This document shows, in pieces, positions 1-9,999 of a stretch of DNA of 64,000 bases (positions are counted from its first letter, which is position 1; each line of letters starts with the position of its first letter). Source of the DNA: Peronospora farinosa (Eukaryota; Oomycota; Peronosporomycetes; Peronosporales; Peronosporaceae); assembly GCA_947646735.1 (NCBI GenBank), contig CANTFK010000661.1, forward strand, positions 558,001 to 622,000, read 5' to 3'. The notes under the pieces are model-generated. The model had not been told where the DNA came from. It saw nothing but the letters and a program-made list of their open reading frames with translations, and searched no databases. Both the position numbers and the translations under genes were made by a program.

Positions 1-1158
1 TTGAGCACAGAACTGCTTAAGTCTTAGGCCTACCATAACGTGAAGACACTGCCAAGCAGCCTCGGTGCCAAAGTAGCCGCCATGCCGAAGAGATGTCTCC
101 AGCACGATATCTTTGCAGCGCTGGAAGTTCTTAGGAGTAGAGTCTCGACGACGCCCTTCGTGAGGTCTATCAGTAGCTTCTTATTAACAGCACCTTACTG
201 TCCGACAGGCCGCAGTTCTCGAAGCCTAAAGCAGCGCCGTATCTCTGCGTGGGAATCCGCCAGCGACCTCGTCGACGTTATTTCATAGCGCAGTCAAACA
301 CAGCATCACGAGGTGGTCGGAACAACCGTATGGTATTGGTGTCGATGACCTCACCTAAGGTTCAGCATCAAGCCCGCATCCTCGCTTCGTAGTAACCGTT
401 CCAGCAGCGTCGTGCAAACTAGACTTGATCTGCTCCCAATTCGTAACGTCATTTGTTCGTTCAAGAGATGTCGCACCGACGACGAGATAGAAAGTGAAGT
501 GAATAGCGACTCATCGCGTCGCTTGTACCTGCGATCCTCAACCGGACAGCAAGGTCACTTGCAACAAGATACAGCGTGCTCACCCGAATACACGATAAAG
601 GCAATGCCATTCCCAAGAGAAAAGGGATACGGTAAACAAAGGACGGCTCCAAAAGACCACGCTAAACTTACTAGAAAGAACGCCGTGGTTCCAAGAATTC
701 TGCTTGCAAGGATCCAGACGGGAGGTGCTATTCGCTGCTGACCCTATTGTGTAAAAAGAGAAGGCCGAGCACACCAGTACAGATCATGGCAATTGATTTG
801 CACCCGGTCGTGAGCAGCACAAGATCATGCTTCATGTCCACATTGACACTCTGCCGACCTCGCGGATTCAGTTGCTCGTACCCGGTCGTAGATATCGATG
901 AAGGCAAGTCGGCGTTCTAGTCGTACCCCAGGGATCGATGTCCTCGTGCAGCTGGCCGCCGTCGCGATGACTAAATTAGAGGAGACCTACCGTGCTAAAA
1001 GCTGGTTGCTGACGAGTCCTCGGTGAGACGGCGTCAGACGACTAGTTATAGCAGGCTTGAAGACATTCATCGCAACAGCCCTAGTCAATAGTCCCTTAAC
1101 AGAAGTAGTACTTTGTCGCACACGTAGTGCACATGATTCATTTTACAAACGCCATATT
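1..1158. other. No recognisable gene; decayed sequence
   Basis: Only short ORFs without recognisable domains occur here on either strand. The stretch lies outside the left LTR of element A and next to a degraded chromodomain fragment, so old transposon debris is likely. I could not identify a family. The minus strand at about 1-160 has a short open stretch, but no motif supports calling it a gene. Confidence 0.4.
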
Positions 1159-1344
1159 CTATTTGTTTTGAGAAGGACTACGTGCGACTTTGCGAGGCCA
1201 GGGGTATACCCGCCACTTCACCAGATACTTTTTCTGACCGTGCCGACGACGCTTCTGATAAAGCCGTTCCACATGGAACTGAAGGCCCCCCTGCTCATCG
1301 AGCAATGCCGACGGAGTCCGGTGTATCGGCAGACACAAGCTCAT
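1159..1344 (-). pseudogene. Chromodomain fragment of a family B-like Gypsy pol
   Basis: The minus strand encodes a fragment resembling the C-terminus of family B pol. It includes FHVERL, a basic QKRRRHGQ stretch and YLVKWR, which is the first half of a chromodomain. The aromatic and tail parts are missing or out of frame. The fragment is more diverged than the B copies at 23.1 kb and 39.6 kb, so it is an old relic. It ends 16 bp before the left LTR of element A, so that LTR abuts a foreign element rather than Helitron-like sequence. Confidence 0.7.
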
Positions 1345-1360
1345 ACTTCTGGAAGTGAAG

Positions 1361-1977
1361 TGTAACAGGGTACCTAGTTACACGTAAACATTAAGTAATA
1401 TACTTAATGTCTGGTCTAAAAGTATCCATGATTACTTTTGACCAGTCACTTGGGTGCGACACACAAATGTGATCCACCCTCGTGAATGTGATATCCATTG
1501 ATGGATTCACATGAGAAGGGATGACGGTAGTTGAAGCTAGGCATCACGACGTCTCAGAAGGACGTCAGTTGCGATCTTAAATCTAGATTTAAGATCATGC
1601 GACAGGATACGCTTCTAAAGAGTCGCGTATCCGATCTATATATATATATAAATATATATATATAGCCAATCAGTAGTTAAAACATATATTTAGTTATAAT
1701 TAATTAAATATATCTCAGTCTTGAATTTCCTTAAACAGAACACATCACGCACGAGAAGTTGAGAAGACTTCTGCGTGACGTCGGTGTTCTATAGTGTTAA
1801 GGAGTTCGTTGCGCTCTCGCTTAAGCGAGAGGCAACTGGTGGTACGACTGCTTAAGCAGTCGACCAAACTCCCAACCACCCTCGCACGCGAAGTTAAGAC
1901 GGTATAACCGCTTCCTCGCTTGTGCATAAGGTGTGTGCTCGTAGTACGAGGCAACTTCATAGAAGTGCCCGTCTACA
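1361..1977 (+). repeat. 5' LTR of element A
   Basis: The LTR is terminated by TGTAAC and TACA and is repeated at 8895-9503. It is unusually rich in short palindromes, for example CTTAAATCTAGATTTAAG, CTCTCGCTTAAGCGAGAG, and arms such as GATACGC/GCGTATC and ACATTAAGT/ACTTAATGT. It also contains an AT dinucleotide run near 1640, which differs in length from the other LTR. Transcription signals should lie here, but I cannot place a start site. Confidence 0.92.
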
Positions 1978-1979
1978 CT

Positions 1980-1997
1980 TGGTAGCACTAGGAGTCC
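1980..1997 (+). promoter_or_regulatory. Primer-binding site of element A
   Basis: TGGTAGCACTAGGAGTCC starts 2 nt after the LTR end. A TGG start is expected for pairing with the CCA end of a tRNA. The same core, TGGTAGCACT, follows the 5' LTRs of B copy 2 and C copy 1. The tRNA is not identified. Confidence 0.75.
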
Positions 1998-2036
1998 TTC
2001 CCACGACCCGTCTCTCTGAGCGTGCGTGTGGTTGAC

Positions 2037-3119
2037 ATGGTCCTTAATATGGACTGGAGTGACTTCCCTCACCTCTCCCAACATCATAGGGAGTTGGCAG
2101 AGCATATGGCGCAGGGACTTGGTGAACAAGCCCTGGTCAATCTCTTGCATTGTCCTCCTGAGCAACATGTTGCTCAGTTGGAGCAATTTGAGGCGTTTGT
2201 GCTCGGACAGCGTAGAAACGCGGCCGAGGTAAACAGCCAAGCCACCGCTGAGTCCATCACTAAGACTCAGGATGAGCTTAGGCTTGAGCAGGCACGTAAT
2301 GAGGCGCTCAACAGAACTGTTGAGACGCTCTCTGCCCGGCCTGCTCAACCGAGGCCCATTCGGATGGACCCTCCGAAGTTCGATGGGACTAGCCCTCACA
2401 CGATTGTTCACTGGCTATTAGCAGTTAAGCAATGTGCAGTGGCGCAGCTCATCGAAGACGACACCAGAATGGTGTCGTATGCCATGTCCAACTTGCGTGG
2501 CAAAGCGTCAGAGTGGGCATACTCTGCGCTGATGGCAAATGCTGATGCATTTCCATCATGGGCGATCTTTAAGTCAAAGATTCGCGCCATGTATCAGCCG
2601 CCTAACAACGAAGTGTTGCTTATGGCGCGCTTCTTTGGAGCACGACAGGCGAAACGCTCTCTGCAAGAGTTTGTGCAGGAGGTGCGTTCGCTGTCGGCGT
2701 CCATTAATGGGGAGCCGATACCAGAGCGTATCAAGGTGGCCACGTTCATGAATGGACTTAGGCACGGCCCATCGCGTCAGGCCCTTTTTAGAACGGTGCC
2801 AGCGACGATGGAAGAGGCAATTGACATTGCCTTAGTTGAGGAGCAATCCTACAACAGCGCCTCGGCGACAGCCTATTACAGGCCGTCGTCCGAGAAGTCT
2901 GATGCCACTCCTATGGAGTTAGGCAATGCCGACGTGGTTTGCTACAAGTGCGGCAAGCGAGGCCATATGATGGCTCGCTGCTATGCCAAAGTAGCTGCTG
3001 GTGATAAGGCACCCAGCAAGAAGTCTTCCTACCCGAAGGGAAGTGCGAAAAACCAGCGTGCACGACGCACGGGTTCAGCACCTGCCCAAGATGGGTCGAG
3101 AAATGCGGGAGCACAGTAG
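2037..3119 (+). CDS. gag: Gag polyprotein of element A
   Basis: This is the nucleocapsid/capsid precursor that packages element RNA in cytoplasmic particles. The reading frame is intact over about 360 residues. I start it at the first ATG after the primer-binding site; the frame is open a little further upstream. The central part holds the retrotransposon Gag region (around YQPPNNEVLL... and LQEFVQEVRSL). Near the end is a zinc knuckle, CYKCGKRGHMMARC, of form C-x2-C-x4-H-x4-C, followed by a Lys/Arg-rich tail. It is related to the Gags of families B and C here. The gag stop UAG sits in the 5' arm of a hairpin, and pol follows in the -1 frame, which suggests ribosomal frameshifting. Confidence 0.88.
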   Translation: MVLNMDWSDFPHLSQHHRELAEHMAQGLGEQALVNLLHCPPEQHVAQLEQFEAFVLGQRRNAAEVNSQATAESITKTQDELRLEQARNEALNRTVETLSARPAQPRPIRMDPPKFDGTSPHTIVHWLLAVKQCAVAQLIEDDTRMVSYAMSNLRGKASEWAYSALMANADAFPSWAIFKSKIRAMYQPPNNEVLLMARFFGARQAKRSLQEFVQEVRSLSASINGEPIPERIKVATFMNGLRHGPSRQALFRTVPATMEEAIDIALVEEQSYNSASATAYYRPSSEKSDATPMELGNADVVCYKCGKRGHMMARCYAKVAAGDKAPSKKSSYPKGSAKNQRARRTGSAPAQDGSRNAGAQ

Positions 3120-3138
3120 AGGCGAGATGCCCTACTGT
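3098..3138 (+). promoter_or_regulatory. Gag stop hairpin and degraded slip site, element A
   Basis: ACAGTAG (3113-3119, containing the gag stop UAG) pairs perfectly with CTACTGT (3132-3138), and GGC/GCC extends the stem inside after a one-base bulge. The codon AAT lies exactly 12 nt before UAG, where C has the AAC of its slippery heptamer. The heptamer here reads GAGAAAT and is not a good slip site, probably through mutation. Confidence 0.6.
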
Positions 3139-3181
3139 TGCGAACTCTGAAGCTACCCCTAAGTTCAGAGTGATTGAAAAA

Positions 3182-3805
3182 ATGGGTAGCATAGTCCCTG
3201 AGGTTCCGAAAGGTCGGACCTCAACCCTTTTGGTCTATAGCGCTCGAGTACGAGGCTATGACCAAGTGATGACCCTTCTCGTGGACCCGGGTGCATCACA
3301 AAACTTGTGAAACTCGCGGCTCTGAAAAAGAGACTAGCGGGTTATGAGTCGCTTTGCCAGGATGGCAAAGCGAAAAGAGGCGATCGTTCGTTTAGCGAAC
3401 GGCGCGCTCGTCAAATCGGAGGGAGTTCAAGTTGAACTCGCCTTCAGTTTCAGTGACTTCTCTTGTAAAGAGAAGTTCACAGTGCTAGGTATGGAGAGTC
3501 CGTACGACCTCATCCTAGGCATGCCTTGGTTGGCTAAACACCAACCATGGATAGACTGGCGTACACGCACAGTCGCTAGCTCTACGCAAGACACCGGAAA
3601 GGATGTGCTCTTGCGAGAGACTTATGTGGCTGATGCTGTGTCCAACACAGTCGAGGGTGCGATGACGGTATTTCAATCGACACCAGGAACTACCCACCTC
3701 GAAAGGAGTGGTGTAGTTGTGAGTGCAATGGCGGAAAGCCAGGTGACACATATTCCTACCCAGGTCGAAAAGACTGGTGTAGTGAATGGGGGCGATGACA
3801 GGTAG
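3182..3805 (+). pseudogene. pol: Aspartic protease region of element A pol (broken)
   Basis: The active-site motif DPGAS is at about 3284-3298, where families B and C have DSGA(S/T); the Asp is kept. An in-frame TGA follows at 3308-3310, with further stops before the frame reopens at 3344. The pattern fits two small indels that nearly compensate. The downstream part keeps the conserved [19 protein letters not shown] block that closes oomycete Gypsy protease domains. The frame is -1 relative to gag and is open back across the gag stop, as expected for a gag-pol fusion. This copy cannot make a working protease. Confidence 0.8.
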
Positions 3806-6347
3806 TCATGCGTCCAATAATCCTGCACAGAGCCGAGAGCCTGTGGCAGTTGATGGTGGGCTGACAGCAAGTCAAGCGCCACAAGAACCGGCACAGAGCC
3901 AAGAGCCTGGTGCGGTTGGAAAGAGTGCGTTAGCTGAGATAGTAACGAAACCTTCTTCCAGGTCAAAGGTCGTGGTGACTCGAAGAACTAGCACCAGACG
4001 TATTAAGACGATCAAGGGCACGTCGAAACGAGTGACCCTTGGATCAGTCTCGGTCCAAGCGGACGGACCTACGAACGAGTTGTTCGAGGTCGTCGAAGAC
4101 AAAATGCCGGAGGCATCCTCAGTTGAGGTGCTCCAACTTGTCTTGGCATCTGCCGAGGAGATAGTAAATCTCTCGGAGATAACGAGTATTCTGTTCCTGT
4201 CCGAACTTAAGGAAGGAAATATCCACGAGATAGTCGCACCAGTTCCAGAAGAGAACGTGGTGGACTGTTGCTCTTCATCCACGATGGATGAGAGCGTCTT
4301 GGAGACCGACAAGAAGAAACGGTTCGCTGCTCAAGGCTGGGATGCCTTGAAGGACAGCCCGTTCTATGATGTTCTGTGGAAACAACGTGATGTGTTTCCA
4401 GCAGAAGTGCCGAGCCGCCTACCGGCCGATAGAGGCATCAGGCACGAGATTGACCTGGAGCCTGGCACCAAGTATTGTGTGACCAGGCAATGGCCGTTGC
4501 CGAAGGAACAAGTCGATTACATCGATGAGTTCTTCGACAAGCGAGCCAAGGCGGGACATGTACGTGAGAGCAAGTCGCCTCACTGCAGCCCGAACTTCTG
4601 TGTGCGTAAAGCAACAGGTGAATGGCGCGTGGTTCACGCTTATAATAAGCTGAACACGGCCACCATTCCAGCTCAAACGCCGATCCCGCGGAAAGATGTT
4701 TTGTTGAATTCCATGGGAAATTCAACTATCTTTTCCGCGTTGGATCTGAAGGATGGCTACTATCAGGTTCTCATGAGAGATACCGATGTAGCCAAAACGG
4801 CAGTAAGCACCCCAATCGGTATGCTGTGGAAGTGGCTTGTGATGCCACAAGGGTTGAAAAATGCTCTAGCAACATTCAAACGAGTGATGGCTCACGTGAT
4901 GCGTCAGCACCGTGCCTACGCGCCCCATTACTTTGACGATGTATTCGTGCATAGTAGGGCGGAGGACGGTCTGAGCGCGATAGAGTCACACAAGCGTCAT
5001 TTAGACGCTGTGTTGCAGACTCTGGGTGACGCCCAATTATACGTGAACTTGCAAAAGTGCGTAATAGGGGTCCCCGAGATACCGGTACTGGGCTGCATCG
5101 TAGGTGCACATGGTGTACGAGCAGACCCAGAAAAGGTAAAGGCTGTAAAGGAATGGCCAGTCCCACGACATGTGAAGGATCTGCGCCAATTCCTTGGGCT
5201 CGCTAATTACTTGCATAAGTACAGCAAGAATTATGCGGAGCAGACCAAGCCATTGTCTGACCTTTTAAAAAAGGATACAGAATGGACTTGATCGAAGGAA
5301 AAAGAAGATGCGTTCACTTCAGTGAAGCAATATCTTGTAGAGGCATAGGTCTTGGCACTTCCAGATGCAAGTAAGACCTTTAGCGTCGTCTGCGATGCAA
5401 TCAATTTTGCAATCGGCAGCGCGCTCATGCAGAAGGATGACAACGGTGTTGACCGTGTCATTTCTTATCAGTCTCGGCTTTTAAAAGCTGCCGAGCTGAA
5501 TTACCCTGTGCATGACAAGGAGCTACTTTCAATTAAGTATGCCCTTGTAAAGTTTCGGGTGCACTTCTTGGGCACCGAACCTTTTGTGGTTTATACGGAT
5601 CACGCATCACTGCGGACCGCTATAAATTCACCGCACCTCTCGCCAAGAATGGCAAGATGGCTAACATTCTTCTCTGAATTTAATTTCAAAGTTGAATATA
5701 AGCCGGGTAAGTCGAATGTCTTGGCTGACGCGTTATCGCGCAGACCAGACTTCGAGGCAAGGCGACAGGATAGTGTGTCTAGTTCGAAAGCACAAGTTGA
5801 GTCGTCACCATTGGCAGCCATGAAGGCCTACCATGTGACGACCTCAATGGCCTCCAATATCAAGGAGTGTTACAGTCAGGACGAGCATTGTCGCCTGCTG
5901 TTGGATCATTTTGGTGGACGAAAGGTTACCCTTCCGTCGCACCTCAAAGCGAAGTTACATCGCTTTAGTTATAGTGATGGCCTGTTATGGCATCAACTGT
6001 CACCCTGTGATCCCTTGAGAATCTATGTCCCTCATGACACAGATCTCAAGCTGATGATACTTCACGAGTGCCATGATGCGCCATCTAGTGGGCATCTGGG
6101 CCGTGAAAAGACATTCTTACGAGTGTCAGAGGAATTTTGGTGGTCCCACCTATATCGGTGGGTGGCCAACTATATTCGCTCTTGCGAAGAGTGTCAGCGC
6201 ATAAAGCCTGCACCTTCAAACAGTGCGCCACTGAAGCCACTGCCGATTCCAACTGAATGTTGGAAGTCGGTCAGTTTGGACTTCATATTTGTCTTACCGC
6301 CTGACCATAAAGGCAGGACGGGGCTCGTCGTCTTTGTAGACAGATGA
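3786..6347 (+). pseudogene. pol: Reverse transcriptase, RNase H and integrase N-terminus of element A
   Basis: After a Gln/Pro/Glu-rich linker, the RT domain shows LDLKDGYYQ (first catalytic Asp, about 4741) and YFDDVFVHS (catalytic DD, about 4930). RNase H follows with VVCDAINFAIGSAL and YTDHASL. The integrase zinc domain has HECHDAPSSGHLGREK and CEECQRIK, then the first catalytic Asp in SLDFIF. Two in-frame stops interrupt the frame, a TGA at 5289 and a TAG near 5347, between RT and RNase H. At about 6342 a single-base deletion in the VDR(L)SKM region shifts the frame. The fragment at 58972 still has the missing base. Confidence 0.9.
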
Positions 6348-7918
6348 GCAAGATGGTGCATTTGGCACCATGTAGCACCAAGATCTCAGGAAAAGAGGCT
6401 GCCCTCTTATTCCTGGAGCATGTGTATCGACTACACGGGATGCCCGAGTCCATAGTATCGGACCGGGATCCGCGTTTTACGTCGGGTTTTTGGCGACATG
6501 TGTTTGAGCTGCTGGGTAGCAAGCTCCGCATGTCAACCGCTGATCATCCCCAGACAGATGGCTAAACAGAACGGGCCAATCGAGTCGTGGCGGATGTGTT
6601 GCGTACAATAGCGAATCCTCAAGAATGGAGCAAGCAATTGCCATTCGTGGAGTTCGCTATTAATAACAGTGTTCACGCCAGTACGGGTGAAACACCGTTT
6701 TACATTAACGGACTGCGTCATCCTCGAACGCCAGTCTCGTTTGTACGCAGCCCGAGTCTTAGTGGGGGAGGGCCCCTCACTTCGCTCGGTGCGAATGCCC
6801 AAGAGGGCCAAGGTTATTTAGCAGTGGTCACGACACCTATAGGTGTCACAAAGGAGGCACGGCAAGAAATGCCAGTGCTCTTTGATGATGACACTATAAT
6901 GTTGTCAACAGCGTCGACCCATGAACGACCTCTTGGAGGCGTCATAGGCGAGCTGGATGCTAAAAGCGTGAGCGAAGCTCAGCGCTTTGTGGATGAGCGA
7001 TTAGCCATCACACGTAAAGTCCGTGACGCAATGACAAGCGCACAGGACAAGCAAAAACAATATGCAGACCAGCATGGTCGCAAAAACAATGAACACTTTA
7101 GTGTTGGGGACAAAGTGCTATTAAGTACTGCTACCCTACCTAAACATGCAATTTCTGTACTACCTGGTGGTACTACTAAGCTATTGCCCCGATTCATTGG
7201 GCCCTTTACAGTGGTTGAAGAAGTTGGAGACCTAAATTATAGGCTCACTCTCCCATCGTATATGAAGACGCACCCCGTATTTTACGTGGGTCGTCTGAAA
7301 CGGTATGTTGATCCAGAAGAGATCACATATCCGCATCGGTCTAACGAGACCGATGGTGACGTCGACTGTGAGTCGAGCGTCGCGGCCGATCAGGCGACGA
7401 GGAAGTCGAGAGGCTCCCCGTATATGAACGAGGCGATAGAGGACTCGGCGATCGAGGAGGACTCCGCGCTTGACGCGGGTCTCTCATCACCAGTCGCTCT
7501 AAGATTTCCAAACGGGTCTTCAGGCGGCCATAACCCTGACGGTCCCTCGCCCTCACATCACGCAGATCCGATGTCAGTCGCGAGACTTGACTCTCGAGAT
7601 CTGTCACCTGCCTCTTCAGCGCAGCGGACTCAGCCTGCGACTGAAAAGCAGCAGGGTAGGCAGCCGCGAGTAGGTGGGCGTAATCGCCGCTCCTATCGGG
7701 CGCCACCTGTGTTGGTGGACACGGATGGGAACACGCGCTTCCTTGTTGGAAGGCTGTTGGCCTACCGGTTTGTGAAGCGAAAGCTCCAAATCCTTGTCCA
7801 GTGGAAGGGTTACCCAACGAGCTTTGACTCGTGGGAGCCTGTGGACGCTTTGCGCGCTGACGTGCCTGGGCTGGTGGCTGCTTATGTGAAGCAGCACCAG
7901 CTGTCTTCTTTCTGCTAG
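6344..7918 (+). pseudogene. pol: Integrase core, C-terminal domain and chromodomain of element A
   Basis: The integrase core continues with [10 protein letters not shown] (second Asp). The conserved QTDGQTER motif is interrupted: the Gln codon has become TAA at 6563-6565, just before the catalytic Glu. The rest is open from 6587. It shows VEFAINNSVHASTGETPF, a C-terminal RFIGPF (GPY/F-type) module near 7190, and a chromodomain from about 7700 (FLVGRLL, ILVQWKGYPTSFDSWEP). Chromodomains of such elements bind modified histones and steer integration (family knowledge). The last 578 bp overlap the antisense ORF. Confidence 0.9.
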
Positions 7919-8787
7919 GTCCGGGAGGACTAGCAGAAGAAGCGTGGCGAGAATTAATTGGGGGTCGCTTACCGCCCATAATTTCGTGTGCACGCTTCAT
8001 GGCGAAGCTGATTCGCTGCGACCGCTGTTTAGTTGCATCTTCTTGCAAGGTAACACGGCGCCGAAGTTCAGCTTCATAGTCGTCGGCTGTTTCGTTAGAA
8101 CGCAGTACGACTGGAACTGGGAAAGCACGACCAAGTGCTTTGCCCTGCTTTTTCCACAAAGGAAAGACGCTATAGAATCTATGAGCGTCTATAGTGGCAC
8201 GCTGCAAAAGCGATGCGCTAGACCCATCTGAGTGCATCCACTCAGATGGAGGTGGCATTGGTGGCAAGCCACCACTCACGTAGCCGCCCTCGCGACGGCG
8301 GGCTAGTGAGGCCGAAGGTGTACTTGGTGGAGCTTTAAGCTCCCACTCAGCTGAGTCTGACTCTCCATTATAGATTGTCAAGACATCAGCTTGTGGAGTT
8401 ACATCTGACTGAGTCGCGACTACTCCTTTCGAAGTAGCGTGCTCAGTCTTAGTCGCTGCGCTCGTTAGGCGCAGACGACGAGGCGTTACCTTCGCTTGTA
8501 GGAAGCATAGATGCTTCCTCAAGGACGGGTGCCTCAAATGATGGGGACATATGTCCCATCAATGCACTATGCTCATCGCCACTTTGGGGTGATGGCAGTG
8601 GTGTGGTCTCATTGTAGTCAACAATGAGAGATGGATCTTCATCTACATTATCGTGAGATGGAAGATCCACCCCAGTGCCTGACGCACTTTGCGACGACTG
8701 CTATAAATCGCGGCGCGTGCGCTTAGTGCTGGACTGCATGGGTGCCTTTGCAGGCGACCCATCAGCCTTACCACGTTTCAGTGGCAT
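7341..8787 (-). pseudogene. Antisense ORF of element A, coiled-coil protein (one stop, one frameshift)
   Basis: On the strand opposite gag-pol, a frame starts at ATG 8787, 107 bp inside the 3' LTR, with a basic start (KR near the N-terminus, then KRTRR, NLS-like). It has a TAG at 8701-8703 and a frameshift near 8450-8540, then runs open for 398 codons to 7341. The N-terminal half is Ser/Pro/acidic. The middle has a helical Arg/Lys-rich block, and the C-terminal part has a coiled coil (heptads around SQVSRLTSDLRDV and RLEILERLVM) followed by a Ser/Arg/Pro tail. About 870 bp lie outside pol, so it is not merely a shadow of pol. It resembles the B antisense ORF around VP-x2-L...ET-x-D. Function unknown; a nuclear regulator is my guess. 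Confidence 0.65.
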
Positions 8788-8880
8788 GAGTACTGAGCAG
8801 ACTAAAGCGGCGCGTTTATAAACGGCTCGCCAGTCTCTCTGTATCTTAAACGATGTTTTACAAAATGTAAACATCGTTCT

Positions 8881-8894
8881 AAAACGGGGGATGG
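8881..8894 (+). promoter_or_regulatory. Polypurine tract of element A
   Basis: AAAACGGGGGATGG directly precedes the 3' LTR, the expected place of the plus-strand primer. Confidence 0.65.
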
Positions 8895-9503
8895 TGTAAC
8901 AGGGTACCTAGTTACACGTAAACATTAAGTAATATACTTAATGTCTGGTCTAAAAGTATCCATGATTACTTTTGACCAGTCACTTGGGTGCGACACACAA
9001 ATGTGATCCACCCTCGTGAATGTGATATCCATTGATGGATTCACATGAGAAGGGATGACGCTAGTTGAAGCTAGGCATCACGACGTCTCAGAAGGACGTC
9101 AGTTGCGATCTTAAATCTAGATTTAAGATCATGCGACAGGATACGCTTCTAAAGAGTCGCGTATCCGATCATATATATATATATATATATATAGCCAATC
9201 AGTAGTTAAAACATATATTTAGTTATAATTAATTAAATATATCTCAGTCTTGAATTTCCTTAAACAGACACACCACGCACCAGAAGTTGAAAGACTTCTA
9301 CGTGATGTCGGTGTTTTAAGTGTAAAGAAGTTCGTTGCACTCTCGCTTAAGCGAGAGGCAACTGGTGGTACGACTGCTTAAACAGTCGACCAACCTCCCA
9401 ACCACCCTCGCACGCGAAGGTAAGACGGTATAACCGCTTCCTCGCTTGTGCATAAGGTGTGTGCTCGTAGTACGAGGCAACTTCGAAGAAGTGCCCGTTT
9501 ACA
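8895..9503 (+). repeat. 3' LTR of element A
   Basis: This is the second copy of the LTR at 1361-1977, 8 bp shorter, with a shorter AT run and scattered substitutions. The sequence right after it (ACTAGCGTAACTTTTGCACG) matches Helitron-like sequence at about 36755, which marks the insertion site. Confidence 0.92.
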
Positions 9504-9999
9504 ACTAGCGTAACTTTTGCACGCATGTCCAACAGTGAACACTCAAGCAAATCACTGCGCTTGAAGTGCCTATATAATCTAATATGCACCATCGGAACGA
9601 CGGGTAAACATCCTAGCAGATTGTAGCGCATAAAAAGCCTGTACAGACATCTTCGTACCGTTGACGGGTGATAAAATGAAAATTTGACGAATAGACGAGT
9701 ACACATTGCCTTCATATCCATCTTTACCTTAAGTCAGTCTGATTATCTAACGTATGTTGATGGGTTTACAGGTCCAAAGGAGGACCATGTCAAAACGACA
9801 ATTGAACGCCCTAACTTCTGAAATGACAAGTATATAATGACCTTCATACACATTACCCTCTAAAGCTAATCAGTTACCCAAGTCAATAAACGATCAGCGT
9901 CAAATTTGTGCACCTATCGGTCGAAACGACGGGAACACCCCTATATATGTATTAATATCCTAAAACCATGTCCGTCGGAACGACGGGTAAATTCCCTAG
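9504..9999 (+). mobile_element. Right part of a Helitron-like unit cut by element A
   Basis: This non-coding sequence shows the repeated hairpin motif (a near palindrome around GTCGGAACGAC). It ends with CCGTCG-GAA-CGACGG, nine to ten nt, then CTAG at 9996-9999, directly followed by the start of the next unit. Its left end is lost at the A insertion. Confidence 0.7.

Larger units (their letters stand above)
1361..9503 (+). mobile_element. Ty3/Gypsy chromodomain retrotransposon, family A
   Basis: This 8.1-kb element has LTRs of 617 and 609 bp that begin TGTAAC and end ACA, a primer-binding site and a purine-rich tract. It carries gag, a pol with protease, RT, RNase H, integrase and chromodomain, and an antisense ORF before the 3' LTR. 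The LTRs differ by many substitutions and small indels, and pol has several stops and frameshifts, so it is an old, inactive copy. Its right flank (ACTAG...) is Helitron-like sequence; its left flank (...TGAAG) is unrelated, so no target duplication is visible. Confidence 0.93.

Noticed and set aside
40..741. Two short ORFs at the left edge
   Set aside because: No domain, no homologous copy in the window and poor composition; not supported as genes.
1640..1665. AT repeat in the A LTR as a replication or promoter element
   Set aside because: Simple dinucleotide run of different length in the two LTRs; no evidence for function.
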